The translations under genes and the position numbers were made by a program. Shown here piece after piece: positions 49,701 to 62,600 of a stretch of DNA of 64,000 nt. Location of the stretch: contig CAMQGK010000010.1 of NCBI GenBank assembly GCA_947000775.1, positions 535,001-599,000 on the forward strand, read 5' to 3'. How positions within the stretch are numbered: the first letter of the stretch is position 1; every line of letters begins with the position of its first letter. This DNA comes from Pterois miles. Lineage: Eukaryota > Chordata > Actinopteri > Perciformes > Scorpaenidae. Under the pieces are notes generated by a model. It was not told the origin of the DNA. It worked only from the letters and a program-made list of their open reading frames with translations, and made no database searches.

Positions 49701-50699
49701 AAATTTTCTGTTAAAAAAGTCATAGTATAGTTTGTCGATAAATTTTCCGCAAAAAAGTAATAGTATAGTATGTCGATAAATTTTCAATAAAAAAAGTCAT
49801 AGTATAGTATGTCGATAAATTTTACTAAAAAAAGTCAAAGTATAGTATGTCGATAAATTTTACTAAAAAAAAGTCATAGTATAGTATGTCGATAAATTTT
49901 ACTAAAAAAAAGTCATAGTATAGTATGTCGATAAGTTTTACTAAAAAAAGTCATAGTATAGTATGTCGATAAATTTTATTTTAAAAAGTCATAGTATAGT
50001 ATGTCGATAAATTTTACTAAAAAACGTCATAGTATAGTATGTCGATAAATTTTACTAAAAAAAGTCATAGTATAGTTTGTCGATAAATTTTACTAAAAAA
50101 AGTCATAGTATAGTATGTCGATAAATTTTACTAAAAAAAAAGTCATAGTATACTATGTCGATAAATTTTACGAAAAAAAGTCATAGTATAGTTTGTCGAT
50201 AAATTTTACTAAAAAAAAGTCATAGTATACTATGTCGATAAATTTTACTAAAAAAAGTCATAGTGTAGTTTGTCGATAAATTTTCTGTTAAAAAATTCAT
50301 AGTATAGTATGTCGATAAATTTTACTAAAAAAAGTCATAGTATAGTATGTCGATAAATTTTACGAAAAAAAGTCATAGTATAGTATGTCGATGAATTTTA
50401 CTAAAAAAAGTAATAGTACAGTATGTCGATAAATTTTACTAAAAAAGTCATACTATAGTATGTCGATAAATTTTCCGCAAAAAAGTCATAGTATAGTATG
50501 TCGATAAATTTTACTTAAAAAAGTCATAGTATAGTATGTCACTAAATTTTCTGCAAAGAAGTAATAGTATAGTATGTCGATAAATTTTACTAAAAAAAGT
50601 CATAGTATAGTATGTCGATAAATTTTACTAAAAAAAGTCATAGTATAGTATGTCAATAAATTTTACTAAAAAAAGTCATAGTATAGTATGTCGATGAAT

Positions 50700-53600
50700 T
50701 TTACTTAAAAAAGTCATAGTATAGTATGTCGATCAAATTTACGTAAAGGAAGTCAAAGTATAGTATGTCAATAAATTTTACTAACAAAAGTCATAGTATA
50801 GTATGTCGATAAATTTTACTAACAAAAGTCATAGTATAGTATGTCGATAAATTTTACTAACAAAAGTCATAGTATAGTATGTCGATAAATTTTACTAACA
50901 AAAGTCATAGTATAGTATGTCGATAAATTTTATTTTAAAAAGTCATAGTATAGTATGTCGATAAATTTTCCGTTAAAAAAAAAGTCATAGTATAGTATGT
51001 CGATAAATTTTACTAAAAAAAAGTCATAGTATAGTATGTCGATAAATTTTACTAAAAAAAGTCATAGTATAGTATGTCGATAAATTTTACTAAAAAAGTC
51101 ATAGTATAGTATGTCGATAAATTTTACTAAAAAAGTCATAGTATAGTATGTCGATAAATTTTCCGCAAAAAAGTAATAGTATAGTATGTCGATAAATTTT
51201 CCGCAAAAAAGTAATAGTATAGTATGTCGATAAATTTTACTAAAAAAAAGTCATAGTATAGTATGTCGATAAATTTTCCACAAAAAAGTAATAGTATAGT
51301 TTGTCGATAAATTTTCCGCAAAAAAGTAATAGTATAGTATGTCGATAAATTTCACTAAAAAAGTCATAGTATAGTATGTCGATAAATTTTACTAAAAAAA
51401 GTCATAGTATAGTATGTCGATAAATTTTCCATAAAAAAGTCACAGTATAGTATGTCGATAAATTTTACTAAAAAAAGTCATAGTATAGTATGTCAATAAA
51501 TTTTACTAAAAAAAGTCATAGTATAGTATGTCGATAAATTTTACTAAAGAAGTCATAGTATAGTATGTCGATAAATTTTACTAAAAAAAGTCATAGTATA
51601 GTATGTCGATAAATTTTACTAAAAAAAGTCATAGTATAGTATGTCGATAAATTTTATTTAAAAAAGTCATAGTATAGTATGTCGATAAATTTTCCGTTAA
51701 AAAAAAGTCATAGTATAGTATGTCGATAAATTTTATTTAAAAAAGTCATAGTATAGTATGTCGATAAATTTTACTAAAAAAGTCATAGTATAGTATGTCG
51801 ATAAATTTTACTAAAAAAAGTCATAGTATAGTATGTCGATAAATTTTACTAAAAAAAGTCATAGTATAGTATGTCGATAAATTTTCCATAAAAAAAGTCA
51901 CAGTATAGTATGTCGATAAATTTTACTAAAAAAAGTCATAGTATAGTATGTCAATAAATTTTACTAAAAAAAGTCATAGTATAGTATGTCGATAAATTTT
52001 CCATAAAAAAAGTCATAGTATAGTATGTCGATAAATTTTACTAAAAAAGTCATAGTGTAGTATGTCGATAAATTTTACTAAAAAAAGTCATAGTATAGTA
52101 TATCGATACATTTTCTGTTAAAAAGTTATAGTATATTATGTCGATAAATTTTATTAAAAAACGTCATAGTATAGTATATCGATACATTTTCTGTTAAAAA
52201 GTCATAGTATAGTATGTCGATAAATTTCATTTAAAAAAGTCATAGTATAGTATGTCGATAAATTTTACTAAAAAAAGTCATAGTATAGTATGTCGATAAA
52301 TTTCACTAAAAAAGTCATAGTATAGTATGTCGATAAATGTTACGAAAAAAAGTCATAGTATAGTTTGTCGATAAATTTTCTGTTAAAAAATTCATAGTAT
52401 AGTATGTCGATAAATTTCATTTAAAAAAGTCATAGTATAGTATGTCGATGAATTTCACTAAAAGAGTCATAGTGTAGTATGTCGATAAATTTCATTTAAA
52501 AAAGTCATAGTATAGTATGTCGATAAATTTTACTAAAAAAAGTCATAGTATAGTTTGTCGATAAATTTTACGAAAAAAAACTCATAGTATAGTATGTCGA
52601 TGAATTTTACTAAAAAAAGTAATAGTACAGTATGTCGATAAATTTTACTAAAAAAGTCATAGTATAGTATGTCGATAAATTTTCCGCAAAAAAGTCATAG
52701 TATAGTATGTCACTAAATTTTCTGCAAAGAAGTAATAGTATAGTATGTCGATAAATTTTACTAAAAAAAGTCATAGTATAGTATGTCAATAAATTTTACT
52801 AAAAAAAGTCATAGTATAGTATGTCGATGAATTTTACTTAAAAAAGTCATAGTATAGTATGTCGATAAATTTTACTAAAAAAAGTCATAGTATAGTATGT
52901 CAATAAATTTTACTAACAAAAGTCATAGTATAGTATGTCGATAAAATTTACGTAAAGGAAGTCAAACTATAGTATGTCAATAAATTTTACGAACAAAAGT
53001 CATAGTATAGTATGTCGATAAATTTTACTAACAAAAGTCATAGTATAGTATGTCGATAAATTTTACTAAAAAAAGTCAAAGTATAGTATGTCGATAAATT
53101 TTACTAAAAAAGTCAAAGTATAGTATGTCGATAAATTTTACTAAAAAAAGTCATAGTATAGTATGTCGATAAATTTTCAATAAAAAAAGTCATAGTATAG
53201 TATGTCGATAAATTTTACTAAAAAAGTCATAGTATAGTATGTCGATAAATTTTCCGCAAAAAAGTAATAGTATAGTATGTCGATAAATTTTACTAAAAAA
53301 GTCATAGTATAGTATGTCGATAAATTTTACTTAAAAAAGTCATAGTATAGTATGTCACTAAATTTTCTGCAAAGAAGTCATAGTATAGTATGTCGATAAA
53401 TTTTACTTAAAAAAGTCTTAGTATAGTTTGTCAATAAATTTTACTAAAAAAAGTCATAGTATAGTATGTCAATAAATTTTACTAAAAAAAGTCATAGTAT
53501 AGTATGTCGATGAATTTTACTAAAAAAAGTCATAGTATAGTATGTCGATGAATTTTACTTAAAAAAAGTCATAGTATAGTGTGTCAATAAATTTTACTAA

Positions 53601-56600
53601 AAAAAGTCATAGTATAGTATGTCAATAAATTTTCCGTTAAAAAAAGTCATATTATAGTATGTCGATAAATTTTCAATAAAAAAAGTCATAGTATAGTATG
53701 TCGATAAATTTTCCGTAAAAAAAGTAATAGTATAGTATGTCGATAAATTTTACTAAAAAAAGTCATAGTATAGTATGTCGATAAATTTTACTTAAAAAAG
53801 TCATAGTATAGTATGTCACTAAATTTTCTGCAAAGAAGTCATAGTATAGTATGTCGATAAATTTTACTTAAAAAAGTCTTAGTATAGTTTGTCGATGAAT
53901 TTTACTTAAAAAAGTCATAGTATAGTATGTCAATAAATTTTACTAAAAAAAGTCATAGTATAGTATGTCAATAAATTTTCCGTTAAAAAAAGTCATAGTA
54001 TAGTATGTCGATGAATTTTACTTAAAAAAGTCATAGTATAGTATGTCAATAAATTTTACTAAAAAAAGTCATAGTATAGTATGTCAATAAATTTTCCGTT
54101 AAAAAAAGTCATATTATAGTATGTCGATAAATTTTCAATAAAAAAAGTCATAGTATAGTATGTCGATAAATTTTACTAAAAAAGTCATAGTATAGTATGT
54201 CGATAAATTTTCTGCAAAAAAGTAATAGTATAGTATGTCGATAAATTTCACTAAAAAAGTCATAGTATAGTATGTCGATAAATTTTACTAAAAAAGTCAT
54301 AGTATAGTATGTCGATAAATTTTACTAAAAAAGTCATAGTATAGTATGTCGATAAATTTTACTAAAAAAAGTCATAGTATAGTATGTCGATAAATTTTAC
54401 TAAAAAAAGTCATAGTATAGTATGTCGATAAATTTTCCGTTAAAAAAAAAAGTCATAGTATAGTATGTCGATGAATTTTACTAAAAAAAGTCATAGTATA
54501 GTATGTCGATAAATTTTCCGTTAAAAAAAAAGTCATAGTATAGTATGTCGATAAATTTTACTAAAAAAAGTCATAGTATAGTATGTCGATAAATTTTCCG
54601 TTAAAAAAAAAGTCATAGTATAGTATGTCGATGAATTTTACTAAAAAAAGTCATAGTATAGTATGTCGATAAATTTTCCGTTAAAAAAAAAGTCATAGTA
54701 TAGTATGTCGATAAATTTTCCGCAAAAAAGTAATAGTATAGTATGTCGATAAATTTTCCGCAAAAAAGTAATAGTATAGTATGTCGATAAATTTTACTAA
54801 AAAAAGTCATAGTATAGTATGTCGATAAATTTTACTAAAAAAAGTCATAGTATAGTATGTCGATGAATTTTACTAAAAAAAGTCATAGTATAGTATGTCG
54901 ATAAATTTTCCACAAAAAAGTAATAGTATAGTATGTCGATAAATTTTACTTAAAAAAGTCATAGTATAGTATGTCGATAAATTTTCTGTTAAAAAAGTCA
55001 TAGTATAGTTTGTCGATAAATTTTCCGCAAAAAAGTAATAGTATAGTATGTCGATAAATTTTACTAAAAAAAGTTATAGTATAGTATGTCGATAAATTTT
55101 CAATAAAAAAAGTCATAGTATAGTATGTCGATAAATTTTACTAAAAAAAGTCAAAGTATAGTATGTCGATAAATTTTACTAAAAAAAGTCATAGTATAGT
55201 ATGTCGATAAATTTTACTAAAAAAAGTCATAGTATAGTATGTCGATAAGTTTTACTAAAAAAAGTCATAGTATAGTATGTCGATAAATTTTACTTAAAAA
55301 AGTCATAGTATAGTATGTCGATAAATTTCACTAAAAAAGTCATAGTATAGTATGTCGATAAATTTTACTAAAAAACGTCATAGTATAGTATGTCGATAAA
55401 TTTTACTAAAAAACGTCATAGTATAGTATGTCGATAAATTTTACTAAAAAAAGTCATAGTATAGTTTGTCGATAAATTTTACTAAAAAAAGTCATAGTAT
55501 AGTATGTCGATAAATTTTACTAAAAAAAAGTCATAGTATACTATGTCGATAAATTTTACTAAAAAAAGTCATAGTGTAGTTTGTCGATAAATTTTCTGTT
55601 AAAAAATTCATAGTATAGTATGTCGATAAATTTTACTAAAAAAAGTCATAGTATAGTTTGTCGATAAATTTTACGAAAAAAAGTCATAGTATAGTATGTC
55701 GATGAATTTTACTAAAAAAAGTAATAGTACAGTATGTCGATAAATTTTACTAAAAAAGTCATAGTATAGTATGTCACTAAATTTTCTGCGAAGAAGTAAT
55801 AGTATAGTATGTCGATAAATTTTACTAAAAAAAGTCATAGTATAGTATGTCGATAAATTTTACTAAAAAAAGTCATAGTATAGTATGTCAATAAATTTTA
55901 CTAAAAAAAGTCATAGTATAGTATGTCGATGAATTTTACTTAAAAAAGTCATAGTATAGTATGTCGATCAAATTTACGTAAAGGAAGTCAAAGTATAGTA
56001 TGTCAATAAATTTTACTAACAAAAGTCATAGTATAGTATGTCGATAAATTTTACTAACAAAAGTCATAGTATAGTATGTCGATAAATTTTACTAACAAAA
56101 GTCATAGTATAGTATGTCGATAAATTTTATTTTAAAAAGTCATAGTATAGTATGTCGATAAATTTTCCGTTAAAAAAAAGTCATAGTATAGTATGTCGAT
56201 AAATTTTACTAAAAAAGTCATAGTATAGTATGTCGATAAATTTTACTAAAAAAGTCATAGTATAGCATGTCGATAAATTTTACTAAAAAAGTCATAGTAT
56301 AGTATGTCGATAAATTTTCCGCAAAAAAAGTAATAGTATAGTATGTCGATAAATTTTCCGCAAAAAAGTAATAGTATAGTATGTCGATAAATTTTACTAA
56401 AAAAAGTCATAGTATAGTATGTCGATAAATTTTACTAAAAAAAGTCATAGTATAGTATGTCGATAAATTTTCTGTTAAAAAAGTCATAGTATAGTATGTC
56501 GATAAATTTCACTAAAAAAAGTCATAGTATAGTATGTCGATAAATTTTACTAAAAAAAGTCATAGTATAGTATGTCGATAAATTTTCCATAAAAAAGTCA

Positions 56601-59600
56601 CAGTATAGTATGTCGATAAATTTTCCATAAAAAAAGTCATAGTATAGTATGTCGATAAATTTTACTAAAAAAGTCATAGTATAGTATGTCGATAAATTTT
56701 ACTAAAAAAGTCATAGTATAGTATGTCGATAAATTTTACTAAAAAAAGTCATAGTATAGTATGTCGATAAATTTTCCATAAAAAAAGTCATAGTATAGTA
56801 TGTCGATAAATTTTCCATAAAAAAAGTCATAGTGTAGTATGTCGATAAATTTTACTAAAAAAAGTCATAGTATAGTATATCGATACATTTTCTGTTAAAA
56901 AGTTATAGTATATTATGTCGATAAATTTTATTAAAAAACGTCATAGTATAGTATATCGATACATTTTCTGTTAAAAAGTTATAGTATATTATGTCGATAA
57001 ATTTTATTAAAAAACGTCATAGTATAGTATATCGATACATTTTCTGTTAAAAAGTTATAGTATATTATGTCGATAAATTTTATTAAAAAACGTCATAGTA
57101 TAGTATGTCGATGAATTTTACTAAAAAAAGTCATAGTATAGTATGTCGATAAATTTCATCTAAAAAACTCATAGTATAGTATGTCGATAAATTTTATTTA
57201 AAAAAGTCATAGTATAGTATGTCGATAAATTTTACTAAAAAAAGTCAAAGTATAGTATGTCGATAAATTTTACTAAAAAAAGTCATAGTATAGTATGTCG
57301 ATAAATTTTACTAAAAAAAGTCAAAGTATAGTATGTCGATAAATTTTACTAAAAAAAGTCATAGTATAGTATGTCGATAAATTTTCCATAAAAAAAGTCA
57401 TAGTATAGTATGTCGATAAATTTTCCATAAAAAAATCATAGTATAGTATGTCGATAAATTTTACTAACAAAATTCATAGTATAGTATGTCGATAAGTTTT
57501 ACTAAAAAAAGTCATAGTATAGTATGTCAATAAATTTTCCATAAAAAAATCATAGTATAGTATGTCGATAAATTTTACTAACAAAATTCATAGTATAGTA
57601 TGTCGATAAGTTTTACTAAAAAAAGTCATAGTTTAGTATGTCGATAAATTTTCCATAAAAAAGTCATAGTATAGTATGTCGATAAATTTTACTAAAAAAA
57701 GTCATAGTATAGTATGTCGATAAATTTTACTAAAAAAGTCATAGTATAGTATGTCGATAAATTTTCCACAAAAAAGTAATAGTATAGTATGTCGATAAAT
57801 TTTACTTAAAAAAGTCATAGTATAGTATGTCGATAAATTTTCTGTTAAAAAAGTCATAGTATAGTTTGTCGATAAATTTTCCGCAAAAAAGTAATAGTAT
57901 AGTATGTCGATAAATTTTCAATAAAAAAAGTCATAGTATAGTATGTCGATAAATTTTACTAAAAAAAGTCAAAGTATAGTATGTCGATAAATTTTACTAA
58001 AAAAAGTCATAGTATAGTATGTCGATAAATTTTACTAAAAAAAGTCATAGTATAGTATGTCGATAAGTTTTACTAAAAAAAGTCATAGTATAGTATGTCG
58101 ATAAATTTTATTTTAAAAAGTCATAGTATAGTATGTCGATAAATTTTACTAAAAAACGTCATAGTATAGTATGTCGATAAATTTTACTAAAAAAAAGTCA
58201 TAGTATAGTTTGTCGATAAATTTTACTAAAAAAAGTCATAGTATAGTATGTCGATAAATTTTACTAAAAAAAAGTCATAGTATACTATGTCGATAAATTT
58301 TACGAAAAAAAGTCATAGTATAGTTTGTCGATAAATTTTACTAAAAAAAAGTCATAGTATACTATGTCGATAAATTTTACTAAAAAAAGTCATAGTGTAG
58401 TTTGTCGATAAATTTTCTGTTAAAAAATTCATAGTATAGTATGTCGATAAATTTTACTAAAAAAAGTCATAGTATAGTATGTCGATAAATTTTACGAAAA
58501 AAAGTCATAGTATAGTATGTCGATGAATTTTACTAAAAAAAAGTAATAGTACAGTATGTCGATAAATTTTACTAAAAAAGTCATACTATAGTATGTCGAT
58601 AAATTTTCCGCAAAAAAGTCATAGTATAGTATGTCGATAAATTTTACTTAAAAAAGTCATAGTATAGTATGTCACTAAATTTTCTGCAAAGAAGTAATAG
58701 TATAGTATGTCGATAAATTTTACTAAAAAAAGTCATAGTATAGTATGTCGATAAATTTTACTAAAAAAAGTCATAGTATAGTATGTCAATAAATTTTACT
58801 AAAAAAAGTCATAGTATAGTATGTCGATGAATTTTACTTAAAAAAGTCATAGTATAGTATGTCGATCAAATTTACGTAAAGGAAGTCAAAGTATAGTATG
58901 TCAATAAATTTTACTAACAAAAGTCATAGTATAGTATGTCGATAAATTTTACTAACAAAAGTCATAGTATAGTATGTCGATAAATTTTACTAACAAAAGT
59001 CATAGTATAGTATGTCGATAAATTTTACTAACAAAAGTCATAGTATAGTATGTCGATAAATTTTATTTTAAAAAGTCATAGTATAGTATGTCGATAAATT
59101 TTCCGTTAAAAAAAAGTCATAGTATAGTATGTCGATAAATTTTACTAAAAAAGTCATAGTATAGTATGTCGATAAATTTTACTAAAAAAGTCATAGTATA
59201 GTATGTCGATAAATTTTACTAAAAAAGTCATAGTATAGTATGTCGATAAATTTTACTAAAAAAGTCATAGTATAGTATGTCGATAAATTTTCCGCAAAAA
59301 AGTAATAGTATAGTATGTCGATAAATTTTCCGCAAAAAAGTAATAGTATAGTATGTCGATAAATTTTACTAAAAAAAGTCATAGTATAGTATGTCGATAA
59401 ATTTTCCACAAAAAAGTAATAGTATAGTTTGTCGATAAATTTTCCGCAAAAAAAGTAATAGTATAGTATGTCGATAAATTTCACTAAAAAAAGTCATAGT
59501 ATAGTATGTCGATAAATTTTACTAAAAAAAGTCATAGTATAGTATGTCGATAAATTTTCCATAAAAAAGTCACAGTATAGTATGTCGATAAATTTTACTA

Positions 59601-62600
59601 AAAAAAGTCATAGTATAGTATGTCAATAAATTTTACTAAAAAAAGTCATAGTATAGTATGTCGATAAATTTTACTAAAGAAGTCATAGTATAGTATGTCG
59701 ATAAATTTTACTAAAAAAAGTCATAGTATAGTATGTCGATAAATTTTACTAAAAAAAGTCATAGTATAGTATGTCGATAAATTTTCCATAAAAAAAGTCA
59801 TAGTATAGTATGTCGATAAATTTTACTAAAAAAGTCATAGTGTAGTATGTCGATAAATTTTACTAAAAAAAGTCATAGTATAGTATATCGATACATTTTC
59901 TGTTAAAAAGTTATAGTATATTATGTCGATAAATTTTATTAAAAAACGTCATAGTATAGTATATCGATACATTTTCTGTTAAAAAGTTATAGTATATTAT
60001 GTCGATAAATTTTATTAAAAAACGTCATAGTATAGTATATCGATACATTTTCTGTTAAAATGTTATAGTATATTATGTCGATAAATTTTATTAAAAAACG
60101 TCATAGTATAGTATATCGATACATTTTACTGAAAAAGTCAAAGTATAGTATGTCGATAAATTTTACTAAAAAAAGTCATAGTATAGTATGTCGATAAATT
60201 TTATTTAAAAAAGTCATAGTATAGTATGTCGATAAATTTTCCGTTAAAAAAAAGTCATAGTATAGTATGTCGATAAATTTTATTTAAAAAAGTCATAGTA
60301 TAGTATGTCGATAAATTTTACTAAAAAAGTCATAGTATAGTATGTCGATAAATTTTACTAAAAAAAGTCATAGTATAGTATGTCGATAAATTTTACTAAA
60401 AAAAGTCATAGTATAGTATGTCGATAAATTTTCCATAAAAAAAGTCACAGTATAGTATGTCGATAAATTTTACTAAAAAAAGTCATAGTATAGTATGTCA
60501 ATAAATTTTACTAAAAAAAGTCATAGTATAGTATGTCGATAAATTTTCCATAAAAAAAGTCATAGTATAGTATGTCGATAAATTTTACTAAAAAAGTCAT
60601 AGTGTAGTATGTCGATAAATTTTACTAAAAAAAGTCATAGTATAGTATATCGATACATTTTCTGTTAAAAAGTTATAGTATATTATGTCGATAAATTTTA
60701 TTAAAAAACGTCATAGTATAGTATATCGATACATTTTCTGTTAAAAAGTCATAGTATAGTATGTCGATAAATTTCATTTAAAAAAGTCATAGTATAGTAT
60801 GTCGATAAATTTTACTAAAAAAGTCATAGTATAGTATGTCGATAAATTTCACTAAAAAAGTCATAGTATAGTATGTCGATAAATGTTACGAAAAAAAGTC
60901 ATAGTATAGTTTGTCGATAAATTTTCTGTTAAAAAATTCATAGTATAGTATGTCGATAAATTTCATTTAAAAAAGTCATAGTATAGTATGTCGATGAATT
61001 TCACTAAAAGAGTCATAGTGTAGTATGTCGATAAATTTCATTTAAAAAAGTCATAGTATAGTATGTCGATAAATTTTACTAAAAAAAGTCATAGTATAGT
61101 TTGTCGATAAATTTTACGAAAAAAACTCATAGTATAGTATGTCGATGAATTTTACTAAAAAAAGTAATAGTACAGTATGTCGATAAATTTTACTAAAAAA
61201 GTCATAGTATAGTATGTCGATAAATTTTCCGCAAAAAAGTCATAGTATAGTATGTCACTAAATTTTCTGCAAAGAAGTAATAGTATAGTATGTCGATAAA
61301 TTTTACTAAAAAAAGTCATAGTATAGTATGTCAATAAATTTTACTAAAAAAAGTCATAGTATAGTATGTCGATGAATTTTACTTAAAAAAGTCATAGTAT
61401 AGTATGTCGATAAATTTTACTAAAAAAAGTCATAGTATAGTATGTCAATAAATTTACTAACAAAAGTCATAGTATAGTATGTCGATAAAATTTACGTAAA
61501 GGAAGTCAAACTATAGTATGTCAATAAATTTTACGAACAAAAGTCATAGTATAGTATGTCGATAAATTTTACTAACAAAAGTCATAGTATAGTATGTCGA
61601 TAAATTTTACTAAAAAAAGTCAAAGTATAGTATGTCGATAAATTTTACTAAAAAAGTCAAAGTATAGTATGTCGATAAATTTTACTAAAAAAAGTCATAG
61701 TATAGTATGTCGATAAATTTTCAATAAAAAAAGTCATAGTATAGTATGTCGATAAATTTTACTAAAAAAGTCATAGTATAGTATGTCGATAAATTTTCCG
61801 CAAAAAAGTAATAGTATAGTATGTCGATAAATTTTACTAAAAAAGTCATAGTATAGTATGTCGATAAATTTTACTTAAAAAAGTCATAGTATAGTATGTC
61901 ACTAAATTTTCTGCAAAGAAGTCATAGTATAGTATGTCGATAAATTTTACTTAAAAAAGTCTTAGTATAGTTTGTCAATAAATTTTACTAAAAAAAGTCA
62001 TAGTATAGTATGTCAATAAATTTTACTAAAAAAAGTCATAGTATAGTATGTCGATGAATTTTACTAAAAAAAGTCATAGTATAGTATGTCGATGAATTTT
62101 ACTTAAAAAAGTCATAGTATAGTGTGTCAATAAATTTTACTAAAAAAAGTCATAGTATAGTATGTCAATAAATTTTCCGTTAAAAAAAGTCATATTATAG
62201 TATGTCGATAAATTTTCAATAAAAAAAGTCATAGTATAGTATGTCGATAAATTTTCCGCAAAAAAGTAATAGTATAGTATGTCGATAAATTTTACTAAAA
62301 AAGTCATAGTATAGTATGTCGATAAATTTTACTTAAAAAAGTCATAGTATAGTATGTCACTAAATTTTCTGCAAAGAAGTCATAGTATAGTATGTCGATA
62401 AATTTTACTTAAAAAAGTCTTAGTATAGTTTGTCAATAAATTTTACTAAAAAAAGTCATAGTATAGTATGTCAATAAATTTTACTAAAAAAAGTCATAGT
62501 ATAGTATGTCGATGAATTTTACTAAAAAAAGTCATAGTATAGTATGTCGATGAATTTTACTTAAAAAAGTCATAGTATAGTATGTCAATAAATTTTACTA

